Made by a program: the position numbers and the translations under genes | Notes under the pieces: generated by a model | Told to the model about the DNA's origin: nothing | Databases searched by the model: none | The model's input: only the letters and a program-made list of their open reading frames with translations | Assembly: GCA_036279835.1 (NCBI GenBank) | Contig: DASUII010000349.1 | Location: forward strand, 1 to 11,599 | DNA: 11,599 bases | DNA from: GCA-003244245 sp036279835 | GTDB lineage: Bacteria; Actinomycetota; Actinomycetes; Mycobacteriales; Pseudonocardiaceae | Direction: 5' to 3' | Shown here: positions 1-5,713 of the stretch, piece by piece | How positions within the stretch are numbered: the first letter of the stretch is position 1 | Layout: each line of letters opens with the position of its first letter

Positions 1-10
1 CAGGAGAGCA

Positions 11-238
11 ATGAAAGACCAACCAGGCTTCGAGGCATTGCGGGCCGCGCACTATCACAAGTCCAGCCGATCCAGCGGAGCACAGGAGTGCGTCGCCATC
101 GGCCACGCAGCGGGATGGACCGGCGTGCAGGACACCAAAGAGCACACAGACAGCAGGCAGCGGACCACCCTCGCCGTGCCCACGCAGCAGTTCGCCGCGT
201 TCCTCATCGCGGTGACACACGGGGAACTGAACCTGTAA
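11..238 (+). CDS. DUF397 domain protein
   Basis: A 75-residue protein that is almost entirely one DUF397 domain. Visible are the KSSRSSGAQECV block near residues 17-28 (family pattern KSS.S....CVEV), a central V-Q-D-T-K in the place of the usual V.DSK, and a C-terminal aromatic/hydrophobic stretch ending in a TxGEL-like motif. The start is supported by AGGAG just upstream (positions 2-6). DUF397 proteins are small, very numerous in actinomycetes, and usually encoded directly after a DUF5753/XRE regulator; some such pairs act in developmental or antibiotic control or as toxin-antitoxin-like modules. Such a regulator, if present, would end just left of the window. The precise function is unknown. 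A terminator-like hairpin follows 24 nt after the stop, so this is probably the last gene of its transcript. Confidence 0.85.
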   Translation: MKDQPGFEALRAAHYHKSSRSSGAQECVAIGHAAGWTGVQDTKEHTDSRQRTTLAVPTQQFAAFLIAVTHGELNL

Positions 239-261
239 CCCCGCCCGCCCGAATCAGCGGA

Positions 262-294
262 ATGCCCCGGCCCATACCTGGTGAGCCGGGGCAT
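262..294 (+). terminator. hairpin terminator after DUF397 gene
   Basis: A perfect 10-bp inverted repeat, ATGCCCCGGC pairing with GCCGGGGCAT, with a 13-nt loop, 24 nt after the DUF397 stop codon. There is no T-run, which is common for actinomycete intrinsic terminators. It is read here as the 3' end of the DUF397 transcript. Confidence 0.6.
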
Positions 295-519
295 CCCTGT
301 GGGCACCCGGTGCTGATAATGCCGCAGCCGATCCGGACACCGTCAAAGCGGTCGGGTCATCGCGATCGGAGCGCACCGACACCGCCCCAGCGCACACAGG
401 GCCGGCCCGTCGTCCCAATGGCGCCTCGCCCGATGAGCAGTAGCGATTTCCTGGTGACAGACTTGCTGATCAGACGCCCAGTAGTGTCCGGAAGAGATCC
501 GGCCACACAAGGAAACTCA
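295..519. other. gap without recognisable gene
   Basis: The stretch between the DUF397 terminator and the prepilin-peptidase gene. It stays open in one plus frame, but the predicted protein is Pro/Arg-rich low-complexity sequence with no recognisable domain and no Shine-Dalgarno sequence. I see no promoter or RNA gene that I can support. Confidence 0.4.
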
Positions 520-535
520 ATCCGCCACCGCGGAT
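520..535 (-). terminator. possible short terminator hairpin of the A24 peptidase gene
   Basis: ATCCGC and GCGGAT form a 6-bp stem with a CACC loop, 5 nt beyond the minus-strand stop codon of the A24 peptidase gene. A second weak hairpin (CCGGA/TCCGG, 488-502) follows. These are short and could be chance in GC-rich DNA. Confidence 0.3.
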
Positions 536-540
536 GCTGA

Positions 541-1170
541 TCATTTAGTGTAGAGAAGCAGGGCGGTGAAGGTTCCCGCGATCAGCGCGGGACCGAAGGG
601 AATTAAAGTGTGCCGGGAGGCACGCCGCATGGCAATCATCGTGGCGCCGGTGAGGATGCCATAGAGCAGGCCGAGCAGGGCGCCACCGATCAACGTGGTC
701 CAGCCCCGCCAGCCGAGGGCGAATCCCAGTAGCCCAGCGAGTCGGATGTCGGCCGCGCCCAGCGCCCCGGGGGTCGCGAGCGCGATGATCAGGTAGAAGA
801 CGAGCAAAAAAATCATGCCGGCGAGTGAACGGAGTATCGCCGTGCCGTTGTGATCTGCGATCGCCGCGAGTGCGAAGAGTGCCGCGACGATTGGGTAGGC
901 GGGCATTAGCAGCTTGGCGGGCAGGCGTTGCTCGAGGACATCGATGGCGGCCAGCGGCACACCGACCGCTGCCAAAGCACTGTAGGCCAACAGCTCCGGT
1001 CGGACACCGACGCGCCAGGCCAGCAGCCCGAACAGGCACGCTGTGACGGAGGCGAGCGTCACCGCCGCGATCAGTGGGTGAGCTTGTCTCGGGGCGGGCA
1101 GGAGTGCTCGGGCTGGCTGGCGCAGGGCGGTTCCGATGAGGGCGCCGAGCGCCGCCCACCAAGGGCTCAC
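541..1170 (-). CDS. A24 family prepilin peptidase-like membrane protease
   Basis: A 209-residue polytopic membrane protein of the A24 (type 4 prepilin peptidase) aspartyl protease family. The two catalytic aspartates are visible: Asp77 in the AAIDVLEQRLP segment and Asp141 in GAADIRLAGLLG, the family's GxGD motif with Ala in place of the second Gly. The C-terminal IPFGPALIAG segment (about 190-198) is also typical. The N-terminal cytoplasmic methylase domain of large PilD/ComC enzymes is absent, as usual for short actinobacterial members. The protein would cleave class III signal peptides of pilins or pilin-like proteins at the cytoplasmic face. No pilin or pilus-assembly ATPase gene is in the window, so its substrate is unknown. 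The start is GTG with only a weak GGTGGG Shine-Dalgarno-like stretch, so a slightly different start is possible. Confidence 0.82.
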   Translation of the reverse strand: MSPWWAALGALIGTALRQPARALLPAPRQAHPLIAAVTLASVTACLFGLLAWRVGVRPELLAYSALAAVGVPLAAIDVLEQRLPAKLLMPAYPIVAALFALAAIADHNGTAILRSLAGMIFLLVFYLIIALATPGALGAADIRLAGLLGFALGWRGWTTLIGGALLGLLYGILTGATMIAMRRASRHTLIPFGPALIAGTFTALLLYTK

Positions 1171-1322
1171 GATCCCACCCCCGTAGTGTGCATGATCCGC
1201 CCATCGATATGGCTACTGTGCGTGCCGGTCGGGGCTCTTCGCCGTGCTGAACATTCCAGCCGGACGATGCTCAGTCTGCGGCGAGGGCTCTCGGCCTGAC
1301 GCGTTGGGCCATACGCGCGTTC

Positions 1323-1445
1323 TTTGGCTTCGAGCTCCGGATCGGTGGAGAACTTAAATGTCTGCACGCACAGCGGCTGAATGTCCCACTTGTTCCACAC
1401 CTTGGCCGCGGTGACGTCGCTGACTCCGAGCTCTTTGCCCAGCAG
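1323..1445 (-). pseudogene. IS630 family transposase relic
   Basis: About 41 codons read LLGKELGVSDVTAAKVW followed by VQTFKFSTDPELEAK. This matches the junction between the helix-turn-helix N-domain and the start of the DDE domain of IS630-type transposases (pattern ELGVS.TTV.RVW......VQTFKFSTDPELEAKV). An in-frame TGA lies four codons upstream, and downstream the frame loses all resemblance before the first catalytic Asp. So only a scar of the transposase remains, with no catalytic residues. I did not find terminal inverted repeats. The surrounding 1171-1632 region carries no other supportable gene. The relic lies directly upstream of the A24 peptidase gene and may have altered its promoter. 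Confidence 0.7.
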
Positions 1446-1632
1446 TCGCGACGATCACCATCGCCAGCGGCGGTCAACACATACCCGCCGGGATGCCGGG
1501 CGGATAGAGCCTTGTTTGCTGGGTCAGCTCGCTCGCGGCCAGATCGGTGAAGTCGCGCAGCAGGCCTCACACCAGCGCGCCCGGCCCAGCTCGGGTACGG
1601 CTGGGCCGTGAAAACGGCGTCGCCATCTCCAA

Positions 1633-1668
1633 CCTGCCCGGCACTAGCATGCGCCAGTGCCGGGCAGG
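1633..1668 (-). terminator. strong hairpin terminator of the membrane-protein operon
   Basis: A perfect 13-bp stem, CCTGCCCGGCACT against AGTGCCGGGCAGG, around a 10-nt loop. It lies 36 nt beyond the stop codon of the 105-residue membrane protein gene, which runs towards it on the minus strand. It is followed by no clear T-run. This is the most stable simple hairpin I noticed in the window, and it would also stop transcription arriving from the plus side. Confidence 0.7.
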
Positions 1669-1704
1669 GACTTCGCCAAATACGCTATTCTCCGCAGTTC
1701 CGGA

Positions 1705-2022
1705 CTACGATGGGTTATCGCATGGCTCATCTTGGGTGGTGTTGTTCTTCGGGTCCCAGTGCGTGCATACATGCCGGGGTTGCTGGTCGGGATTTCCTGT
1801 CGCACCCGGCGGTGGCGGTGATGACGGGTCTGCCCTGATGACGGCGGCCGGTGATGGAGTGGATGCGTCCGGGTTGTGGTGGAAGGCCACCAGCGTCATC
1901 GTCGCCATGCTCGCGGCGACGGCGAGATTGCCGAGTGTGGTCACGATTGGGAGCGTGGGCCGTCGGTGACCACTCACGCGGTCGCGCCGAGGTATTTCCT
2001 GTGAAGGCTCGATCGGTTTCAT
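1705..2022 (-). CDS. small single-span membrane protein, unknown function
   Basis: A 105-residue protein I do not recognise. The start at 2022 is chosen because GAGGAG lies 6 nt upstream; a longer reading frame starts at 2070 but has no such site. The layout is a basic N-terminal segment (RRDR at 12-15, HRR at 19-21), one hydrophobic span at about 25-47, a Pro/Ser-rich stretch (about 50-83), and a C-terminal tail with Cys86, a WDPKNNT motif (89-95) and Cys101. A positive N-terminus before the span predicts an exported C-terminus. It follows the 253-residue membrane protein gene by 63 nt and shares its transcript, promoter and terminator. Its tail-encoding DNA repeats a segment at the 3' end of that gene. 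No enzyme or transporter motif is visible; an envelope or accessory surface role is only an inference. Confidence 0.65.
   Translation of the reverse strand: MKPIEPSQEIPRRDRVSGHRRPTLPIVTTLGNLAVAASMATMTLVAFHHNPDASTPSPAAVIRADPSSPPPPGATGNPDQQPRHVCTHWDPKNNTTQDEPCDNPS
1739..1788 (-). repeat. 50-bp direct repeat, copy A (coding tail)
   Basis: On the minus strand this segment encodes DQQPRHVCTHWDPKNNT at the C-terminus of the 105-residue membrane protein. It matches copy B at 2045-2094 at 41 of 50 positions, in the same orientation. The copies are 306 bp apart, exactly 102 codons, so both lie in the same reading frame. Confidence 0.8.
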
Positions 2023-2028
2023 TCTGAT

Positions 2029-2034
2029 CTCCTC
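2029..2034 (-). promoter_or_regulatory. Shine-Dalgarno GAGGAG fixing the start at 2022
   Basis: GAGGAG on the minus strand, 6 nt before the ATG at 2022-2020. It supports this start over the upstream in-frame ATG at 2070, which lies inside repeat copy B. Confidence 0.6.
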
Positions 2035-2044
2035 TGCCGCTTTC

Positions 2045-2094
2045 GTGTTGTTTTGTGGGTCCCAGCGCATGCGTACATGCCGGAATTACTGGTC
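2045..2094 (-). repeat. 50-bp direct repeat, copy B (spans a stop codon)
   Basis: Copy B starts in the last codons of the 253-residue protein gene (Asp-Gln, then TAA at 2088-2086) and continues into the gap before the next gene. In frame beyond the stop it would read FRHVRMRWDPQNNTK, closely matching the tail of the 105-residue protein. The TAA aligns with CAA (Gln) in copy A. Confidence 0.8.
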
Positions 2095-2847
2095 CGAGGG
2101 GGCTGGGTTGTAGTGGTCGACACATCGGCCGAAGGAATCGCAAGTGGTGGTCTTTTTCCAGTGCCACTGCGGTTGCAGATCCTGTGACGACGGTGCGGGT
2201 TGTGCCGTGCCGTCTTGGTCTTCATCCTCGCTACTGGGCCACCTAGCCGGCGTCATCTCCGGCAGCGTCGGCGCAGTAGATGGGGAAGCCAGCGGCCGGT
2301 GCCGGCCACGGGAGCGATGCTCAGTGGTGTCACCAGCTATGGGCGTGTGTTCTTCGGGTTTCGGTGCCGCAGAGGCCAGCACGGGAGATGCGGGACCGGA
2401 AGGCGCGTCGGGAGCGGTTGCTGAGGTTACGTTCGTGGCCACGGGGGCTGGTGGAATACCAGACGGCGCGGGCCGCGCCTGCGGCCGTGCCGCCGCAGGG
2501 CGTGCCGTGATCTGACTAGTGACCGGTCCTGGAGCCAGGAAGTGGCCCATCGCCGCGACCGCCAGTCCTGACACCACGATCGCCAGAGTCGACAGCCCGA
2601 TGGTCTGTCTTGATGGGAAGCGCGTTTCGGGAACATGGGAGGCTTCGGAGCCCGCGCGCAACCAGCCAATCTGTTGTTCTTTGTCATGGTGCGCCGGTGC
2701 GCCGGTCGCTAGCCGAGAACCGCTGTCATGCTGCGACTCAGTGTCGCTGTCCTCGACTTGCGCTGGGGAATCGGTTGGCTGGGTCATGCCGCTACCGGGC
2801 CGCCCTGCTCGGGCGAGGCGCACCCACGCACGCTCAGTGCCGGCCAT
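2086..2847 (-). CDS. bitopic membrane protein with Pro/Ala-rich exterior, unknown function
   Basis: A 253-residue protein I do not recognise. The ATG at 2847 is preceded by GGAGG with 5-nt spacing. An upstream GTG at 2904 in the same frame would add 19 residues but lacks a good ribosome site. The layout is a hydrophilic, acidic and Ser-rich N-terminus (to about 80), one hydrophobic span (about 83-105), a long Ala/Pro/Thr/Ser-rich low-complexity part (about 106-225), and a tail WHWKKTTTCDSFGRCVDHYNP with two Cys that could form a disulfide if exported. It is the first gene of an operon with the 105-residue membrane protein. A promoter/operator matching those around the EspR-like regulator lies 90-180 bp upstream. 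The stop codon aligns with a Gln codon in the neighbour's matching tail, so the C-terminus may be truncated. Confidence 0.62.
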   Translation of the reverse strand: MAGTERAWVRLARAGRPGSGMTQPTDSPAQVEDSDTESQHDSGSRLATGAPAHHDKEQQIGWLRAGSEASHVPETRFPSRQTIGLSTLAIVVSGLAVAAMGHFLAPGPVTSQITARPAAARPQARPAPSGIPPAPVATNVTSATAPDAPSGPASPVLASAAPKPEEHTPIAGDTTEHRSRGRHRPLASPSTAPTLPEMTPARWPSSEDEDQDGTAQPAPSSQDLQPQWHWKKTTTCDSFGRCVDHYNPAPSDQ

Positions 2848-2935
2848 GGCCGCCTCCGCGACGGCGACCCCGCGATCGTTGGCAGCGTCTCCACTCCGTG
2901 CCACACCACTCTCAACCCCTCTCTGTATTCACTCG

Positions 2936-3028
2936 TTGACAGAGTGTCGCGCAGATGTAAGCAGACGGGCGACGATGTGTCAACGTTCGTATACGATCTG
3001 TCGATAGATTACGGCCAGAACGTTGACG
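2936..3028 (-). promoter_or_regulatory. composite promoter/operator, copy 1 (membrane-protein operon)
   Basis: Read on the minus strand: heptamer CGTCAAC (3028-3022), palindrome TCGTATACGA (2996-2987), 3 bp, -35 TTGACA (2983-2978), a 17-bp spacer, -10 TTACAT (2960-2955), then inverted TGTCAAC whose TGTCAA core (2941-2936) starts exactly 42 bp after the -35. The predicted start of transcription is near 2948, about 100 nt before the ATG at 2847. The same elements recur at 9153-9245 and 9849-9941. The -35/-10 pair fits a housekeeping-sigma promoter. The paired heptamers bracketing it look like repressor sites. Confidence 0.7.
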
Positions 3029-3033
3029 GCGTG

Positions 3034-3168
3034 ATGAGTGTCTGGGTTGCGGGTCTGGCCGTCCATGCAGGGGATACGCTGGTTGTTGATCCAGGCCAGG
3101 CGCGATATGTCCTCAGCCCGACGCGACCGGGTAAGGCGGCCCGCGGCGGGGTCGTCCGCGATCGGTGA
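3034..3168 (+). CDS. possible small ORF, unknown
   Basis: A 44-residue frame (MSVWVAGLAVHAGDTLVVDP, then 24 more residues, basic towards the end). It starts 5 nt after the GTTGACG element of promoter copy 1 and diverges from the membrane-protein operon. Composition is protein-like (hydrophobic beta-type stretches, then a basic end), but there is no Shine-Dalgarno sequence and no family I recognise. In the duplicated copies of this control region, this side is occupied by the regulator gene, so this could be the remnant of another gene or a chance frame. Confidence 0.22.
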   Translation: MSVWVAGLAVHAGDTLVVDPGQARYVLSPTRPGKAARGGVVRDR

Positions 3169-3202
3169 TCGATGGCCCCGGAACGACAGTGCCTAGGGCT
3201 CC

Positions 3203-3256
3203 GCCGAGCGCCGATAGGCCGCCTTAGGTAGCCATCGCCCTGTTAAGGCGCTCGGC
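3203..3256. other. nested inverted repeats
   Basis: GCCGAGCGCC (3203-3212) is perfectly complementary to GGCGCTCGGC (3247-3256), 34 nt apart. Inside it, GCCTTA (3221-3226) pairs with TAAGGC (3244-3249), overlapping the outer arm, so the two stems are mutually exclusive. It could be a terminator for the plus-strand small ORF ending at 3168, or a decayed mobile-element end. I cannot decide from sequence. Confidence 0.35.
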
Positions 3257-3312
3257 GCAAGGAACAGCGCGCGCACGACCGCCACCGCCGTTGGCGAGTA
3301 AGACGGCCCCGT

Positions 3313-3521
3313 TTGCCAGGCGAGGGCAAGTCCGAGCAGGCTGGCGAGTCAAATGCCAACCGCGCCCAGGAGCCGCAGCTAGCTCGCGCTCACCGCCGAC
3401 CCAGGAAGGCTGCGGCATGGATCCCGGCGTTCAGTTCGATCTCCTGTGAAGGGCCTATGCCGGCGGCCGGCCGGACTGGTCTAGTGATGCCGGCGCATGT
3501 GTCGCTGCTGCATCCCTTTGT
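3313..3521 (+). pseudogene. 5' part of a gene split by the IS1634 element
   Basis: This open frame ends in PMPAAGRTGLVMPAHVSLLHPF just at the IS insertion point. Joined to the sequence beyond the element (one TTTGT removed), the frame continues unbroken to a TAA at 5677. The H-V-S-L-x-x-P-F segment resembles the first catalytic HxT/S motif of the 2'-5' RNA ligase/LigT-like family (pattern GxPAHVTLLYPF), but that match is one short motif. The true start is uncertain: ATGs at 3313, 3466 and 3487 are in frame, and sequence before about 3440 does not look strongly coding. The left end may itself be eroded. Confidence 0.4.
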
Positions 3522-3551
3522 CCGGACTTCCGAAGATCATGAGCACACGAG
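3522..3551 (+). repeat. left terminal inverted repeat of the IS
   Basis: Begins CCGGACTTCCGAAGATCA, then TGA, then GCACACGAG. It pairs with 5504-5533 with a single three-base block of mismatch (TGA versus CAG). Confidence 0.93.
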
Positions 3552-3639
3552 AACTCGAATCTGGTGGTTGAGCTGCGGAAACGCCGAGTGCCCCGGTTGG
3601 GGTCGTGTTACTACATGAGCTCGCCGGTTCGGTGGTGGT

Positions 3640-5376
3640 TCAGCGGCTGTCGGGGAGGGTGAAGTCGAAGAACCGGGGTGGTTCGGGCAGGTCAAGAGCC
3701 TGTAGCACGGCTTGTTGACCGGGGGTGGTCGCGGAGCGTTGGGCGACCTGGCCGGCGTTGGTGGCCAGGGTGATCAGGTGCATCCGGTCGAGTTCGCGTC
3801 GTGTGTTGCGCCAGGTGTCGCCGGTGGCGTTCTCGATTACGCGTAGGAGCAGCAGCGCGAGCCAGCACAGCTGGATGTGGGCGCGGATTCGGTCCTCGCG
3901 GTAGTGGAACACCGGGCGCAGGCCCAGGGCGCCTTTGAAGTCTCGCCAGCCGCGCTCGACGGCGAGCAGTTGCTTGTAGGCGGCGGCGAGGTCATCGGGG
4001 GTGAGCGTGGTGTCGGAGGTGCGCAGCAGCCACTTGCCGTCCAGGTGCGCCTCGCGCTTGATCGCAGTCTGGTCGACCCGGAGCAGCCCGGCGCTGGTGC
4101 GGCGCAGGTAACGGCGCAGTCCCGGCTTGCCGCGCAGGGAGCCGACGAGTTCGTCACGGCGTCGCGCGGTCCACGTGTCGGAGCCGTCGATGAGCTGGGC
4201 GAGGTGCGCGACGAGGTTCGCGCGGACCTGCTGGTCACGCTCGCCCTGCTCAGGGTTGTGACAGATCACGAACCGTTGGGTGCGGGCGCCGTCATCGCCG
4301 TCGCCGTCCCCGCCGGGTGCGACCGCGACTTCCTTGACCCGCAGGTTGTCAGCGACGGTGCGGTAGCGGCCCGGGCGGCCCAGCGCGGCGGTGGCCTCGG
4401 TGTTGGTGTGGCGCAGTTTCTCGGCGTGGATGTAGTGCCCGCCGCCGCGGGTCAGGTAGGCCCGGTTCGCCGCGGAGGCGAACCCGCGGTCGGCGACCCA
4501 CACCAGCCGGCGCAGCCCCCACCCGCCCAGGTCGTCTTTGACGGTGCGGATGATCGCGGTGTCGGCGGTGTTGCCGGGGAAGGTCCAGCACCGCACCGGG
4601 ACCCCGTCGCGGGTGACCGCCATCGCGATCACCACCTGCGGCAGATCGCCGCGGTGGTCCTTGGAGTGCCCGAACGCCCGCGCCCCGGCCTCGGTGGGGC
4701 TGGTGACCTCGTCATCGCCCGGATCCTCGGCCAGCTCGGCGAGCTCGTCGGCGGTCTCGGTCTCCCAGTAGGTGGAGGTCGTGTCGACGAAGACGATGTC
4801 CAGATCGAGGTTGAGCAGGTGCGCGACCGAAGAGAACACCTCGGCGGCGATCTCGCCCAGCGCGTCGAGCAGGAAGTCCATCGCGGCGTACGCGGCATCC
4901 TCGGTGAACCCCGCGCAGCCCTCGATCGCGACCCGCTCGGCGACCCAGCCGGTCGCGGCCAGCTTCGAGCCCGGTTCGCACGCCCGCTGCGCCACCAGCG
5001 CGAACACCACCCGCTCGACCACGTCGCCGTCGAGACGACGACCGGTGGCGACCCGGCGGATCGCTGCGCTGATCCCGAGGCGTTCCCAGATCCGGTCCAG
5101 CGTCCACGCCGCGCCCAGGCGCCGCGAGTCCAGGACCTCAACCTCCCCACCGGCGGCGGCCGTTGCGGTCACGGCCTGTTCCGGAGTGAGGAACCGCGAG
5201 ATCGACGACACCAACCGGGCCAGCGCGGCCCGGTCGACCTTGTCGGCCCGCCCGAAGCTGTGGATCACCTTCGCGACCGGGTTCCCGCTGACCGGGTGGC
5301 GCTCGTTGTGCGCCAACTGCAGATAGCTCACCACCGACCCGTCCCGGTTGGCCCGCCGCGTCTCCCGTAAGAACAC
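3640..5376 (-). CDS. IS1634 family transposase (DDE, IS4 superfamily)
   Basis: A 578-residue transposase that cuts and joins the ends of the surrounding element. The RNase-H-like DDE core is visible: first Asp at residue 198 (VFVDTTSTYWE), second at 296 (VWVADRGFAS), and Glu474 in VERGWRDFK, the family's E(6)K signature. After it come the RPVFHYREDRIRAH and hydrophobic LCWLALLLLRVIE segments typical of IS1634/DUF4277-type enzymes. The N-terminus (SYLQLAHNERHP and AKVIHSFGR) is also typical. Length is normal for the family and there is no frameshift, so it appears functional. The start is GTG with a weak ribosome site, and an alternative nearby start cannot be excluded. The opposite strand is open for nearly 500 codons over this gene, a shadow of its GC-rich codons. 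Confidence 0.95.
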   Translation of the reverse strand: MFLRETRRANRDGSVVSYLQLAHNERHPVSGNPVAKVIHSFGRADKVDRAALARLVSSISRFLTPEQAVTATAAAGGEVEVLDSRRLGAAWTLDRIWERLGISAAIRRVATGRRLDGDVVERVVFALVAQRACEPGSKLAATGWVAERVAIEGCAGFTEDAAYAAMDFLLDALGEIAAEVFSSVAHLLNLDLDIVFVDTTSTYWETETADELAELAEDPGDDEVTSPTEAGARAFGHSKDHRGDLPQVVIAMAVTRDGVPVRCWTFPGNTADTAIIRTVKDDLGGWGLRRLVWVADRGFASAANRAYLTRGGGHYIHAEKLRHTNTEATAALGRPGRYRTVADNLRVKEVAVAPGGDGDGDDGARTQRFVICHNPEQGERDQQVRANLVAHLAQLIDGSDTWTARRRDELVGSLRGKPGLRRYLRRTSAGLLRVDQTAIKREAHLDGKWLLRTSDTTLTPDDLAAAYKQLLAVERGWRDFKGALGLRPVFHYREDRIRAHIQLCWLALLLLRVIENATGDTWRNTRRELDRMHLITLATNAGQVAQRSATTPGQQAVLQALDLPEPPRFFDFTLPDSR

Positions 5377-5503
5377 ACCTACGACTCAACCGCATCACTG
5401 CAGCTCATGTCCAGCGACACGCCCACAGTCGTGTGCCTACACGAATTCGGGCTCTGGACCACCCGGCACGGTCCTGACCAGCCAACAACCGGTCGATCAT
5501 GCA

Positions 5504-5533
5504 CTCGTGTGCCTGTGATCTTCGGAAGTCCGG
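5504..5533 (-). repeat. right terminal inverted repeat of the IS
   Basis: On the minus strand it begins CCGGACTTCCGAAGATCA, then CAG, then GCACACGAG. It is the partner of 3522-3551 and is followed directly by the target duplication TTTGT at 5534-5538. Confidence 0.93.
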
Positions 5534-5677
5534 TTTGTGGGCACCGCCGAGTTCGGTGAGCGAGAACTTGAGGTGTCGAGCGAGCTGCTATCGGGCAAGA
5601 AGCTGATACGGGTGGATTTCGTGGAGTGCTACCGCCGAGGTGACGCCGACGGACAAGATGAGCGCCCACCACGGTAA
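5534..5677 (+). pseudogene. 3' part of the gene split by the IS1634 element
   Basis: Forty-seven codons from the target duplication to TAA at 5677, reading FVGTAEFGERELEVSSELLS, then GKKLIRVDFVECYRRGDADG, then a short polar end. The balanced composition and GC-rich third positions look like a genuine protein C-terminus. It continues in frame the open sequence ending HVSLLHPFV at 3521 once the element and one TTTGT are removed. I do not recognise this half. It converges on the serine hydrolase gene, whose stop is 36 nt away on the other strand. Confidence 0.5.
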
Positions 5678-5713
5678 TCCACAGTCAACGCCGATCATGC
5701 CAGTCCAATGCGA

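Larger units (their letters stand above)
3522..5533 (-). mobile_element. complete IS1634 family insertion sequence
   Basis: A 2012-bp element bounded by 30-bp inverted repeats (left 3522-3551, right 5504-5533) that match at 27 of 30 positions. The outer 18 bp, CCGGACTTCCGAAGATCA, are identical, and the three differences lie in one block. A 5-bp direct repeat TTTGT flanks it on both sides (3517-3521 and 5534-5538), the mark of a transposition event; this target length fits the family. It carries a single intact transposase gene on the minus strand. The intact ends, intact gene and exact target duplication indicate a fairly recent insertion that may still be active. Confidence 0.93.

Noticed and set aside
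88..540. 150-codon plus-strand frame overlapping the DUF397 gene
   Set aside because: Arg/Pro-rich low-complexity product, no ribosome site, and it runs through the terminator hairpin.
545..1204. Alternative minus-strand frame over the A24 peptidase
   Set aside because: Arg-rich shadow of the peptidase gene with no membrane spans or motifs.
1271..1570. 99-codon minus-strand frame around the IS630 relic
   Set aside because: The recognisable transposase residues are in a different frame; this frame shows no family resemblance.
1727..2167. 146-codon minus-strand frame containing both 50-bp repeats
   Set aside because: It overlaps two membrane-protein genes in another frame, has no ribosome site, and its Arg/Pro/His-rich product lacks the span, stalk and tail organisation seen in the chosen frames.
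3877..5370. Plus-strand open frame of 497 codons over the transposase gene
   Set aside because: It lies wholly antisense to a clear IS1634 transposase and has the Gly/Ala/Arg/Asp-rich composition of a GC-rich shadow frame, with no domain.
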